The notes under the pieces: generated by a model
The model's database searches: none
What the model was told of the DNA's origin: nothing
The model's input: only the letters and a program-made list of their open reading frames with translations
In this document: positions 27,755-35,152 of the stretch, one piece after another
Numbering within the stretch: the first letter of the stretch is position 1
How the letters are laid out: each line of letters starts with the position of its first letter
Translations under genes and position numbers: made by a program
Assembly (NCBI RefSeq): GCF_001418085.1
Contig: NZ_LIQH01000040.1
Coordinates: 1-64,000 of the forward strand
Origin: Lacinutrix algicola
GTDB lineage: Bacteria; Bacteroidota; Bacteroidia; Flavobacteriales; Flavobacteriaceae
Direction of reading: 5' to 3'
DNA length: 64,000 nt

Positions 27755-28209
27755 TTAATATTATTTATGCTTTAAAGCATAAATAAAAATCTCAAAGCCA
27801 ATACATTCCTTTCGATATTTACAATTCTAAATAACTTATTTAGTATTACACCGAAGCTTTTAAAGCCTAGACTAAAAACCTTAAAAGAGCGTACTCATTC
27901 TTAATTCACAGGAATTAAGGTAAACTAATTGTATTGTGCTTTGAAATTCTATAAAAAACCCTTAAAACGTATTTATATAGATATAAAACTAATAGCTTTA
28001 AAGCTTTTTTTAAACCTTAAACGAGTGAAACATAACTTTGAATGAGTAAACACCACTTTTCGTTTAGCAAACTTAATTGTGTAGTTGGTCGGACAAATTT
28101 GTAATAAACATACGCAAATCAAATACTTTGGTAGTTTGCCGATTATATAACTGATAGAGAAGCATCTACTATATATTTGAAGTGTTAAACACTCTTAATT
28201 ACCTAAACA
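27755..28209 (+). other. Non-coding interval with palindromes
   Basis: About 450 bases without a credible gene on either strand. It holds a perfect 22-base palindrome at 27763-27784 (centre GCTTTAAAGC) directly after the CPBP gene, which may act as a weak terminator, and a second short AGCTTTAAAGCT hairpin near 27994-28005 followed by Ts. The rest shows nothing I can name. Confidence 0.6.
28172..28179 (+). promoter_or_regulatory. Possible Bacteroidetes -7 promoter box
   Basis: TATATTTG matches the Bacteroidetes TAnnTTTG -7 consensus and lies 31 bases before the ATG at 28210. No clear TTTG -33 box is visible, so support is partial. Confidence 0.4.
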
Positions 28210-28452
28210 ATGAAATTATTAACAACATTACTTTTACTTCTTTTTGTCTCTTTTGCATCAGCTCAAGACAATCAGTCCCTCGAAATTAAAGAAGTAAAAA
28301 CTGAAACAATTAATACATTAGATGTTGAAAAAACTGTTGTTATAAATATAAAAGGTATTAAGACAATGGAAGAGATCGACATTGAAAATTATAACAAAGC
28401 AGCTTATTTAAAGTTAATTGCTTCAAAAAAGCAAAAACCTAAAATGTGCTAA
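28210..28452 (+). CDS. Small secreted protein
   Basis: This 80-residue protein has a clear signal peptide (LLTTLLLLLFVSFASAQ, cleavage near residue 19) and a short charged mature part ending in KKQKPKMC. I do not recognise a family. It has its own promoter-like box upstream and a strong terminator 34 bases after its stop, which supports it as a real monocistronic gene. The single terminal cysteine is notable but unexplained. Confidence 0.7.
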   Translation: MKLLTTLLLLLFVSFASAQDNQSLEIKEVKTETINTLDVEKTVVINIKGIKTMEEIDIENYNKAAYLKLIASKKQKPKMC

Positions 28453-28485
28453 TATTATTTAATTATCCAATCTAAATAAAAGTAT

Positions 28486-28513
28486 AAAAGCCTGAAATTG
28501 TTTTCAGGCTTTT
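28486..28513 (+). terminator. Bidirectional terminator
   Basis: AAAAGCCTGAAA, a four-base loop, TTTCAGGCTTTT followed by more Ts. The 12-bp stem ends the small secreted gene and may also end the DCC gene on the other strand. Confidence 0.88.
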
Positions 28514-28577
28514 TTTATGCCTAATTTTGAGTATTCTTTACTAATAAAGAAGTAAACAAAAGGTAATAGGTATCTGA

Positions 28578-29012
28578 TCATGTATTTACTTCTCCAATAA
28601 ACTTAGCCTTTAATTCTAGAGTAGGGATCCAACAGCTTTCTTTCTTACCGTACCATTTGTAACGGTTCTTGGCAATAAAATCGTAAACCCAATTACGAAT
28701 AAAAGGAGGCACTATTAAAAATACTGATAGTAAATTTCTAGGAAAACTTAAATCTCTAGCAACATGTAAAGCAGCCGAAGATTTAATCTTTAACGAATCT
28801 TTTTCTGGAGAATAAAGTAGGATGGAGTCCGTTTTAGAAGCATCAATTTTAAAATGCTTAATGATTTGATCACCAACATCGCTTTGTAATGCAGCAAACA
28901 TAAAAACATTGTTTTTATCATGTGTAATCGCATACTGTACAGATGAGCTACAAAGGTTGCAAACACCATCGAATAGGATTAGTTTTCTGTTTTTTGGAAG
29001 TGCTTTAATCAC
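28578..29012 (-). CDS. DCC-family thiol-disulfide oxidoreductase (DUF393)
   Basis: This protein of about 144 residues has the defining LILFDGVCNLCSSSVQYA segment, with the DxxCxxC redox motif, near its N-terminus. Conserved downstream parts of the DUF393 family also appear: FMFAALQSDVG, and LHVARDLSFPRN with the following RNWVYDFIAKNRYKWYGK. It probably acts as a small thiol-disulfide oxidoreductase. The GTG at 29012 gives the usual short N-terminus (IKALPKNRKLILFDG); an in-frame TTG at 29027 is an alternative. The palindromic repeat array begins about 100 bases upstream of the start. Confidence 0.83.
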   Translation of the reverse strand: MIKALPKNRKLILFDGVCNLCSSSVQYAITHDKNNVFMFAALQSDVGDQIIKHFKIDASKTDSILLYSPEKDSLKIKSSAALHVARDLSFPRNLLSVFLIVPPFIRNWVYDFIAKNRYKWYGKKESCWIPTLELKAKFIGEVNT

Positions 29013-29114
29013 ATTACAAAAATACAATTTTACTATTTAAGTTGTCTCTTTTAAAAGGTTATTGCCGTTAAATGTTTATTAAATTGTATTGTGTGTTTTT
29101 CGTATTTACGGTTT

Positions 29115-29190
29115 GTCATTCTTGCAAAGACAGGAATCCACTTTGTTTTTTATAATATTCTTTGTGGATTGCTGCCTGCGCAGGAATGAC
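29115..29190 (+). repeat. REPIN-like palindromic unit a
   Basis: A 76-base unit with two arms. The left arm starts GTCATTCTTGC and is degraded; the right arm contains GCGCAGGAATGAC. In better-kept units each arm is itself a hairpin (ATTCCTGC-loop-GCAGGAAT) and the two arms are inverted relative to each other. A 118-base spacer leads to the next arm at 29309, a period of 194 bases. Confidence 0.8.
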
Positions 29191-29308
29191 AGTATTTAGT
29201 GCTTTTATTTATCTGTTTTACATGCTTATTAAAAAGGTTGCTATTTTTGTAACCTTATTATATAAATTACCTTTTGAAAACTAAATATAAAACTTAATTC
29301 TTCGGTTT

Positions 29309-29333
29309 GTCATTCCTGCGGAGGCAGGAATCC
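29309..29333 (+). repeat. REPIN-like left arm b, upstream of the GIY-YIG gene
   Basis: A single intact arm, GTCATTCCTGCGGAGGCAGG followed by AATCC. It folds as ATTCCTGC-GGAG-GCAGGAAT. The partner right arm is missing; the nuclease gene follows where it would be expected. Confidence 0.82.
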
Positions 29334-29372
29334 ACTTGAGTACTATAAATTATGTATCTTAGTAATACGCTT

Positions 29373-29681
29373 ATGTTCAAAACACAACATCAATATTATT
29401 TATACATTCTTTCTAATAAATATAATGGAACGCTATACATTGGTGTAACGAATAATCTAGAACGTAGAATGTTTGAGCATAAGAAAAAAATAATTGAAGG
29501 ATTCTCCAAAAGATACGATCTTACAAATTTAGTTCACTTTGAAACTTTTCAGTACATAAATGATGCTATAAAAAGAGAGAAGAATATGAAGAAATGGAAA
29601 CGTGCTTGGAAGATTAAATTGATCCAAGAAGATAATCCAAATTGGAGTGATTTAGCAGGAGATTGGGATGTTTATGAGTAA
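29373..29681 (+). CDS. GIY-YIG single-domain endonuclease
   Basis: This protein of about 102 residues is a stand-alone GIY-YIG domain. YLYILSNKYNGTLYIGVTN contains the paired tyrosines of the motif (Y-I-L ... Y-I-G), followed by LERRMFEHKKK with the catalytic arginine and a conserved His, and later NDAIKREKNMKKWKR with the metal-binding Glu. Family members cleave DNA. The ATG at 29373 (MFKTQHQYY) matches the normal N-terminus; an in-frame ATG at 29352 would add seven residues. The gene sits inside the palindromic repeat array, 39 bases after arm b and 11 bases before unit c, so it may be part of that element. Confidence 0.85.
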   Translation: MFKTQHQYYLYILSNKYNGTLYIGVTNNLERRMFEHKKKIIEGFSKRYDLTNLVHFETFQYINDAIKREKNMKKWKRAWKIKLIQEDNPNWSDLAGDWDVYE

Positions 29682-29692
29682 GGATTTATTTT

Positions 29693-29768
29693 GTCATTCC
29701 TGTGGAGACAGGAATCAACTTTGTTTGTAGTGGTATTCTTTATGGATTCCTGCCTGCGCAGGAATGAC
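29693..29768 (+). repeat. REPIN-like palindromic unit c
   Basis: A 76-base unit: left arm GTCATTCCTGTGGAGACAGG, spacer, right arm ending GCGCAGGAATGAC. It begins 11 bases after the GIY-YIG stop codon. Confidence 0.83.
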
Positions 29769-29886
29769 AGCATTCAATACTTTGATTAGTCTGTTTTATT
29801 ACGGTATTACACAAGTTACTATTTTATAACCTTGTTAAATAAATTACCATTTTGAAAACTGAAGATTAAACTTTGTTCTTCGGTTT

Positions 29887-29961
29887 GTCATTACTGCAGA
29901 GGCAGGAACCCACTTTGTTTGTTACATTCTCTTTATGGATTCCTGTCTCCGCAGGAAGGAC
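29887..29961 (+). repeat. REPIN-like palindromic unit d
   Basis: A 75-base unit 194 bases after unit c. The left arm is GTCATTACTGCAGAGGCAGG, and the right arm TCCGCAGGAAGGAC has small changes. The spacer after it, up to unit e, is nearly identical to the spacer between a and b, including the TTACATGCTTATTAAAAAG stretch. Confidence 0.83.
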
Positions 29962-30078
29962 AGTATTCAATACTTTTATTGGTCTGTTTTACATGCTTAT
30001 TAAAAAGATTGCTATTTTGTAACCTTACTATATAAATTACCTTTTGAAAACTAAATATAAAACTTAATTCTTCGGTTT

Positions 30079-30152
30079 GTCATTCCTGCGGAGGCAGGAA
30101 TCTACTTTGTTTGTTACATTATCTTATGGATTCCTTCCTGCGCAGGAATGAC
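30079..30152 (+). repeat. REPIN-like palindromic unit e
   Basis: A 74-base unit 192 bases after unit d, with left arm GTCATTCCTGCGGAGGCAGG and right arm GCGCAGGAATGAC. A short degenerate tail (TTCGCAGGAATGATAG at about 30174-30189) follows before mutS2. Confidence 0.83.
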
Positions 30153-30253
30153 AGTTTTCATAGTGATGACAGTATTCGCAGGAATGATAGTATTTTTAAA
30201 AGTGATAATATTTAAAAGAAGGAAAGTCTTAAAAAAAACACCAAAATAAAAAG

Positions 30254-32428
30254 CTACTTCTTTTTAACAGCCTCAACAAGCTCCAATAAATCGACATTTA
30301 CATTAGTAGTAAACATACCATAATTAACAACCGCTTTCTTTTTCTCAAGTTTATCGATAGTACCAACAGCACGACCATCTTCCATGCGCACACGATCTCC
30401 AACTTTAAGAATATGCTTTGGTTTTTCGGGTATTAGTTTCGCTTTTGCTTTTGCCTCTTTCTTTTTCTTACGTATCACTTCAACCTTTTTCTCGGCTTCT
30501 TGTTTTACTTGTGTCACTTTTACTTTTTCGGCTTTTGCTTGTTTTGCAGTTACTTTTTTACGCTTAGAATTCTCAATTTGAACCAAACGGAACAACTCAG
30601 ACATTAAAGCGCCTTTCTTTTTATCGTTAAAAAACTTCTCCGAAATATCGTTCACCTTTTGCCCTAAGTAAATAAGGCGCTGGTTACTATCGTAAAGCTC
30701 TTGATAGCTTTCCAGTTTTTTCTGAATCTTAATATTTACTTCCTCTAACTTATCGGCTTCAGTTTGCTTTTTCTTTTCGTTTACTTTTAACGATTCGCTT
30801 GTTTTCTCAAGCTTAGCTCTTTGTTTTTGAAGCTTTGCTATCGTAGCATCAAAACGGACTTTAGAGCGTTCTATCTTCTTCTTAGACCTGTTTATTAAAC
30901 TGTATGGAATTCCGTTTTTCTGTGCGACTTCAAATGTAAACGAAGAACCAGCCTGACCTAAAGCCAATTTATACATGGGCTCTAAAGTACGCTCATCGAA
31001 CATCATGTTGGCGTTTATCATTTCCTCTTTTTCATTCGCTAACATTTTTAAATTAGCGTAATGTGTCGTAATAATCCCAAAAGCATTTCTGGCATAAAAC
31101 TCCTCTAAAAAAGTTTCGGCTAAAGCTCCACCAAGTTCTGGATCGGAACCTGTTCCAAATTCATCAATTAAAAACAGTGTGTTTTTGTTTACTTTCTTTA
31201 AAAAGTAATTCATCTGTTTTAAACGGTAACTGTAGGTACTTAAATGATTTTCTATAGATTGGTTATCTCCAATATCTGTTAAAATACGATCGAAAATAGT
31301 AACCGTACTACGCTCATGTACCGGAATAAGCATACCACTTTGCAGCATTAACTGTAATAAACCAACGGTTTTTAAAGTAATACTTTTTCCACCTGCATTT
31401 GGGCCCGAAATAACAATAATGCGTTTATCATTATTCAGTCCTATGGTTTGCGGAAACGTTTTTTCTTTCTTCGCGACATTGTTTAAATAGAGCAGTGGGT
31501 GATAGGCATCTCGTAAATATAACTCACGATTCTCGCTAAGTTCTGGCAATATAGCATCCATAGATTTTGCGTACTTTGCTTTAGCAGCAATTACATCTAT
31601 TTCTATTAAAAAGCTCTGATAACCTTCTATTAACGGTAAAAAGTCGCGTAAAAAGTTTGTCACTTCTTTTAAAATACGAACAACTTCTTCACCTTCTTCG
31701 TATTCTAAATTATTAAGTTCTCTTGTGTGTTGTAAAGTGGTTTCTGGCTCTATGTAAACAATACTACCGGTTTTACTACCGCCCATTATTGCGCCTTTAA
31801 CCTTACGTCTGTACATGGCTTTTACAGCAAGTACACGTTTATTTTCTACAACCGATTCTCTAATATCGTCTAAATACTCAAGGTTATGGTATTGGTTTAA
31901 TGCCGACGTAAAACTAGAATTAATTTTACCTTTTAGCTTGTTCATGCTCTGGCGAATCTCGTAAAGTAGTGCCGAAGCATTGTCTTTTACATCTCCAAAA
32001 CGATCAACAATACTGTCAATTTTTTCTATTAACGCCGTTGTTACTTGTATGCGTTGCGCAAAGTGTTGCAGGTTTGGATAGTATTCTTCAAACTTGTTTA
32101 AAAACTTAACAACCTCGTTTGCGGTAATAGAAATAGAAATTATCTTTTTTAAACTGTGTGTTTCTAAATAGGTATTTTCTATTCGTAATAACTGTAGTTC
32201 TTTTGTAATAGCATCGAAACCATGATTTGGCACACGATTATCGTTATAAAAAGAAGAGACATACTCATTGGTTAATTGTAACGCATTAAGTAATGTTTCC
32301 TTGTCGTGAAATGGCTCTATTGTTAAGACTTTTTTATTACCTAAATTGGTAACACAGTACTCGCTAACTTGCTCTAAAACTGTTGCGAATTCTAAATCTT
32401 GTAATGTTTTTTTGTGAATGTTTATCAT
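30254..32428 (-). CDS. mutS2: MutS2-family ATPase lacking a C-terminal Smr domain
   Basis: This 724-residue protein has the MutS-type core without the mismatch-recognition domain. Helical lever/clamp regions occupy residues 1-300, and the ABC-type ATPase carries Walker A GPNAGGKSITLK near residue 338, LIDEFGTGSDPELGGALAE and THYANLK. A long basic coiled coil (about 520-665) and a terminal small KOW-like domain (GDRVRMEDGRAVGTI...VNYGMFTTNVN) follow. The usual Smr nuclease domain at the C-terminus of MutS2 is absent, and the stop follows the KOW-like part directly. Family members act in recombination control or on collided ribosomes. Confidence 0.88.
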   Translation of the reverse strand: MINIHKKTLQDLEFATVLEQVSEYCVTNLGNKKVLTIEPFHDKETLLNALQLTNEYVSSFYNDNRVPNHGFDAITKELQLLRIENTYLETHSLKKIISISITANEVVKFLNKFEEYYPNLQHFAQRIQVTTALIEKIDSIVDRFGDVKDNASALLYEIRQSMNKLKGKINSSFTSALNQYHNLEYLDDIRESVVENKRVLAVKAMYRRKVKGAIMGGSKTGSIVYIEPETTLQHTRELNNLEYEEGEEVVRILKEVTNFLRDFLPLIEGYQSFLIEIDVIAAKAKYAKSMDAILPELSENRELYLRDAYHPLLYLNNVAKKEKTFPQTIGLNNDKRIIVISGPNAGGKSITLKTVGLLQLMLQSGMLIPVHERSTVTIFDRILTDIGDNQSIENHLSTYSYRLKQMNYFLKKVNKNTLFLIDEFGTGSDPELGGALAETFLEEFYARNAFGIITTHYANLKMLANEKEEMINANMMFDERTLEPMYKLALGQAGSSFTFEVAQKNGIPYSLINRSKKKIERSKVRFDATIAKLQKQRAKLEKTSESLKVNEKKKQTEADKLEEVNIKIQKKLESYQELYDSNQRLIYLGQKVNDISEKFFNDKKKGALMSELFRLVQIENSKRKKVTAKQAKAEKVKVTQVKQEAEKKVEVIRKKKKEAKAKAKLIPEKPKHILKVGDRVRMEDGRAVGTIDKLEKKKAVVNYGMFTTNVNVDLLELVEAVKKK

Positions 32429-32558
32429 ATGTTTTTCCGTGAAGACGGAAACCTCTTAAATTTATTCTTTTTCTTAGCTCAACAAAGTTACGGAATAGAT
32501 TGAAGATTTTATACTGTTTTATCTAAGAACGCGCATTTGAAAAACGGATATAAACATA

Positions 32559-32589
32559 AAAACACTTTAAAATGACTTTAAAGTGTTTT
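32559..32589 (-). terminator. Hairpin terminator downstream of the TPR fragment
   Basis: AAAACACTTTAAA, a five-base loop, TTTAAAGTGTTTT. The 13-bp stem has A/T flanks and lies just after the minus-strand fragment at 32613-32936. Confidence 0.75.
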
Positions 32590-32612
32590 CCTTATGTAAT
32601 AAAACTAATTGC

Positions 32613-32936
32613 TTAGCTTTTGTTTTTCGCTACTACTTCTTTTCTTTTTTCGGCTATTTCTAAATTAAAACACCATTTTTTATTATAATCTACTGTTTCG
32701 CGTAATTTTGCATAGTCTATAGCTTTATCATAATTACCTAAAGCGTAGTAAACACCCGAGATATTACTTAATAAATTCCAATATATTTTCTTTTCTTTCT
32801 TATCGGTTTTATCTTTTGTTTTTTCAAAAAGTAAGAGAATAGTAAGTGTGGATAGAAATTTTGTATTGGTTCGCTTAACGTGTTTGTGTATGAACTGTGG
32901 CGTGTATGAACTGTGGCGTGTATTGGCACGGACCAA
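32613..32936 (-). pseudogene. 5'-truncated TPR-like gene fragment
   Basis: The open frame gives 107 residues, but only the last 65 or so look protein-like: IYWNLLSNISGVYYALGNYDKAIDYAKL is a good TPR helix pair, followed by a charged tail. The first 30 residues are read through a 16-base direct repeat (32886-32917) and look like chance coding. I read this as the 3' end of a longer TPR protein gene whose 5' part was lost at the junction near 32850. A terminator follows. Confidence 0.6.
32886..32917 (+). repeat. Two perfect tandem copies of a 16-base repeat
   Basis: GTGTATGAACTGTGGC occurs twice in direct succession, followed by a partial third start (GTGTATTGG). It sits at the apparent junction between the truncated TPR fragment and the small-gene segment. 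TTGTGTACAGTG lies about 40 bases further on. Confidence 0.85.
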
Positions 32937-32975
32937 TCCATAGATAATATACTGTGTTGTGTACAGTGTTTTTAT

Positions 32976-33452
32976 TTACATTATTTTAATTACTAAATAA
33001 ATTAGGCAAGCCAATGAAAATCCAAATGAAAGTAAAGAAAGAAGAGTTTGACTACTAATTCGTTTTCCATATTTTTTTCTTTCGACAGAGGTCCATTCCT
33101 TTTCATTAGCTGCAAATCTATGAATCTCCATTTGACGTATTTCAAGCCAAATTAGAAATATTAAATTGATGATGGGAAAAACTACTGTCCATAACTTTAA
33201 AATTGGTGAGTCACTTGGAAAAGTTCCAAGAACCATAAAAGTTGCAATAAGAATATTATTAAAATTAAAAACCTTATCGTGTATACGGTCAAAACTATTT
33301 TGGATTTGATTTGTCGAATGTTCAACTCTTCGTTCCACTCTGTCCATAATTTCATTTGTATCCGCCATCATTTCATCCGACTGTTGTCGAATATTCATTT
33401 CTTTTAGAGACTTGTTGATTTCTTCTAATATTTTGTAATTCTTGTCTTCCAA
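32976..33452 (-). CDS. Hypothetical membrane protein with an N-terminal coiled coil
   Basis: This 158-residue protein has a polar helical N-terminus (about residues 1-65, rich in E, N and Q) followed by three hydrophobic segments (about 66-78, 86-105 and 135-157). A conserved-looking WLEIRQMEIHRFAANEKEW stretch lies between. I do not recognise the family. It starts with TTG at 33452, nine bases after the stop of the upstream gene, which suggests an operon with it. It lies in a patch of small unknown genes that looks accessory. Confidence 0.62.
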   Translation of the reverse strand: MEDKNYKILEEINKSLKEMNIRQQSDEMMADTNEIMDRVERRVEHSTNQIQNSFDRIHDKVFNFNNILIATFMVLGTFPSDSPILKLWTVVFPIINLIFLIWLEIRQMEIHRFAANEKEWTSVERKKYGKRISSQTLLSLLSFGFSLACLIYLVIKIM

Positions 33453-33461
33453 GTTTTATTG

Positions 33462-33779
33462 TTATAATGAATTAATATGTGTTTTAATTCGATTTAAATA
33501 TTCAGGCATATCTTTTTGGAAATATCTTGGTTTTAGAAATTCATCGTAGGCGAATGCTTTGTCATTTATTCTCGCATCCTTTCCTGCAAATACTTCCATT
33601 AATTCTGGATGAATTCCCATCCAAGTACTTACGATTTGAATGCTGTTATCGACCCTTCTTTCTGAAGCTTCTCTGATTTTTAGATTCTTTCCATTTTGAG
33701 AGGTTGGATATTCCATTTGAAAATCATTATATGCTTTTTCAAAAATGTTATATACTTCGTTCCATTTATCTTTTGTCAT
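33462..33779 (-). CDS. Hypothetical soluble protein
   Basis: This 105-residue cytoplasmic protein has no membrane segment. It is charged and helical, with a WNEVYNIFEKAYNDF start and a central RRVDNSIQIVSTWMG segment. Family unknown. ATG start at 33779. A perfect 16-base palindrome centred on TTGTGCACAA lies 18 bases upstream. It is probably co-transcribed with the membrane-protein gene that follows nine bases later. Confidence 0.65.
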   Translation of the reverse strand: MTKDKWNEVYNIFEKAYNDFQMEYPTSQNGKNLKIREASERRVDNSIQIVSTWMGIHPELMEVFAGKDARINDKAFAYDEFLKPRYFQKDMPEYLNRIKTHINSL

Positions 33780-33797
33780 TATAGTTCTGTTTTTTTT

Positions 33798-33813
33798 ACA
33801 TTGTGCACAATGT
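33798..33813 (-). promoter_or_regulatory. Perfect 16-base palindrome upstream of the two-gene unit
   Basis: ACATTGTGCACAATGT is a perfect inverted repeat 18 bases before the ATG at 33779. It could be an operator, or part of a cassette-boundary sequence, since a related TTGTGTACAGTG lies at the other end of the two-gene unit near 32957. Confidence 0.4.
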
Positions 33814-33870
33814 TTCGTTGATATAGAATCGTTTCATTTTTTTACATTATAAGTTAAGCCAAGTTCTATT

Positions 33871-34623
33871 TTAGGCTTTAATCCAATCGCAAGTAATGCC
33901 ATCAGAGGTAGAGTAAGTATAAGTATTATTGTCTTTGTTAAAAGTTAAAGTGTAGTCATCATTATTCTCTCTAACAAAAGTTGTTTCTGAATTGCGAAGC
34001 CAAACAAATTGTTTTCCATTAGTTGTTTGAATAATAAAATCTCCTTTTTCTTCACTATTTCTGACATTAATATTAATTTTAATATTTCCACAACTTGAGA
34101 CATAATCACCTTTTAACATCTCTGCACTTATTTTAAGATCGTAATTTTCTAATTCTTTTATAGTTTTAGAAAATGTATTAGTAATTAGTGGTTTAACGTC
34201 TTTTTTTACTTTAAAGGTAGTCTCTTGTGTATATATGTCACCTTTTTTTAATTCAAACAGTATTGAATTATCTGTAGTTACTAACTTTGTTAAATCTCCT
34301 ATTAACGATTGTCCATCTCCAAAAAGACCTGTAGAATTTCTTACTAAGACTTTAGAAAACCCTTTAGCACTTGGCATAACTGGAAGCTCCCAATTTCCTT
34401 CATTAGATTCTGTTAATTTGACATCATAGTATAAATCCGTATTGCCTTCATTTGCAGCATTAACAATTAAAATATATTTGTCTTTTCTTTTTCCAGCATC
34501 CTCTAAAAGAAGTTGATAAGTTATTTTTATTCCATCTTTATTTCCTAATTTAATTTCTTCTTGACTTGATAATTTAGGACTAAAAAATAAAAGTGCAATA
34601 ATAATAGTAATGTTTTTGATCAT
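33871..34623 (-). CDS. Hypothetical secreted protein
   Basis: This 250-residue protein has a signal peptide (IIIALLFFSPKLSSQ) and a beta-rich mature part. It contains ILIVNAANEGNTDLYYDVKL, a pattern seen in immunoglobulin-like folds, and a C-terminal repeat-like stretch ending TYSTSDGITCDWIKA. Two cysteines may form a disulfide. I do not recognise the family. It is separated from the following small genes by a 90-base gap holding a palindrome. Confidence 0.7.
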   Translation of the reverse strand: MIKNITIIIALLFFSPKLSSQEEIKLGNKDGIKITYQLLLEDAGKRKDKYILIVNAANEGNTDLYYDVKLTESNEGNWELPVMPSAKGFSKVLVRNSTGLFGDGQSLIGDLTKLVTTDNSILFELKKGDIYTQETTFKVKKDVKPLITNTFSKTIKELENYDLKISAEMLKGDYVSSCGNIKININVRNSEEKGDFIIQTTNGKQFVWLRNSETTFVRENNDDYTLTFNKDNNTYTYSTSDGITCDWIKA

Positions 34624-34885
34624 TTTTTGTTTTGGTTAAGTTTTATTTGAAAAGTTTATATAATAAGCGTAGAGCGAAGTTATGTTTTTATGCTCTTTTT
34701 TTTAATGATTTTAAAACTTTTAAAAAGATGTTATTAACATAAGTTAACTAGCTTGTTTTCGAAATTCACTTCAAATCCAAAATTAAAACAGCGCATTAAA
34801 TAATTATTACGGAAACCCGTAAAAACTGAAATATTAAATAAAAAGGTAGATTTCGTTCTCAATTTAAAGTAGGTGAGTAGTTAAA

Positions 34886-35116
34886 TTATTTCTTCATTTT
34901 ACGAACAATCAACCTTACACTAAAGAAAACAACAACTTGTGTTAATAGCATAAAAAGTCTTTTTTTTAAGCTTATAGCATCATTATAATGAGAACCGTTT
35001 ATTTTTCCAATTAAAAGCATAGCTAGCATTAAAAGATGAACAACAATACTAAAAAGTATTATTTTCATAATCCAAATACAGAGTTTTTGAATATGTGTTT
35101 TTATAGAATTATGCAT
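34886..35116 (-). CDS. Small membrane protein of unknown function
   Basis: This 76-residue protein has two transmembrane helices (about residues 12-38 and 55-72) and a basic C-terminus (RLIVRKMKK). ATG at 35116 is preferred over the TTG three bases upstream. It begins about 36 bases after the truA stop on the same strand and may be the second gene of a truA operon. No function is evident. Confidence 0.6.
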   Translation of the reverse strand: MHNSIKTHIQKLCIWIMKIILFSIVVHLLMLAMLLIGKINGSHYNDAISLKKRLFMLLTQVVVFFSVRLIVRKMKK

Positions 35117-35152
35117 CAATAGCTAGTGATTACAATTTCAACTAAATTAAAA

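Noticed and set aside
29115-30152. CRISPR array
   Set aside because: Units are 75 bases with internal inverted arms, spacers are 118 bases and similar to each other, and no cas genes are present.
34624-34885. Possible small gene in the gap before the two-helix membrane protein
   Set aside because: No frame with protein-like composition or start context on either strand.
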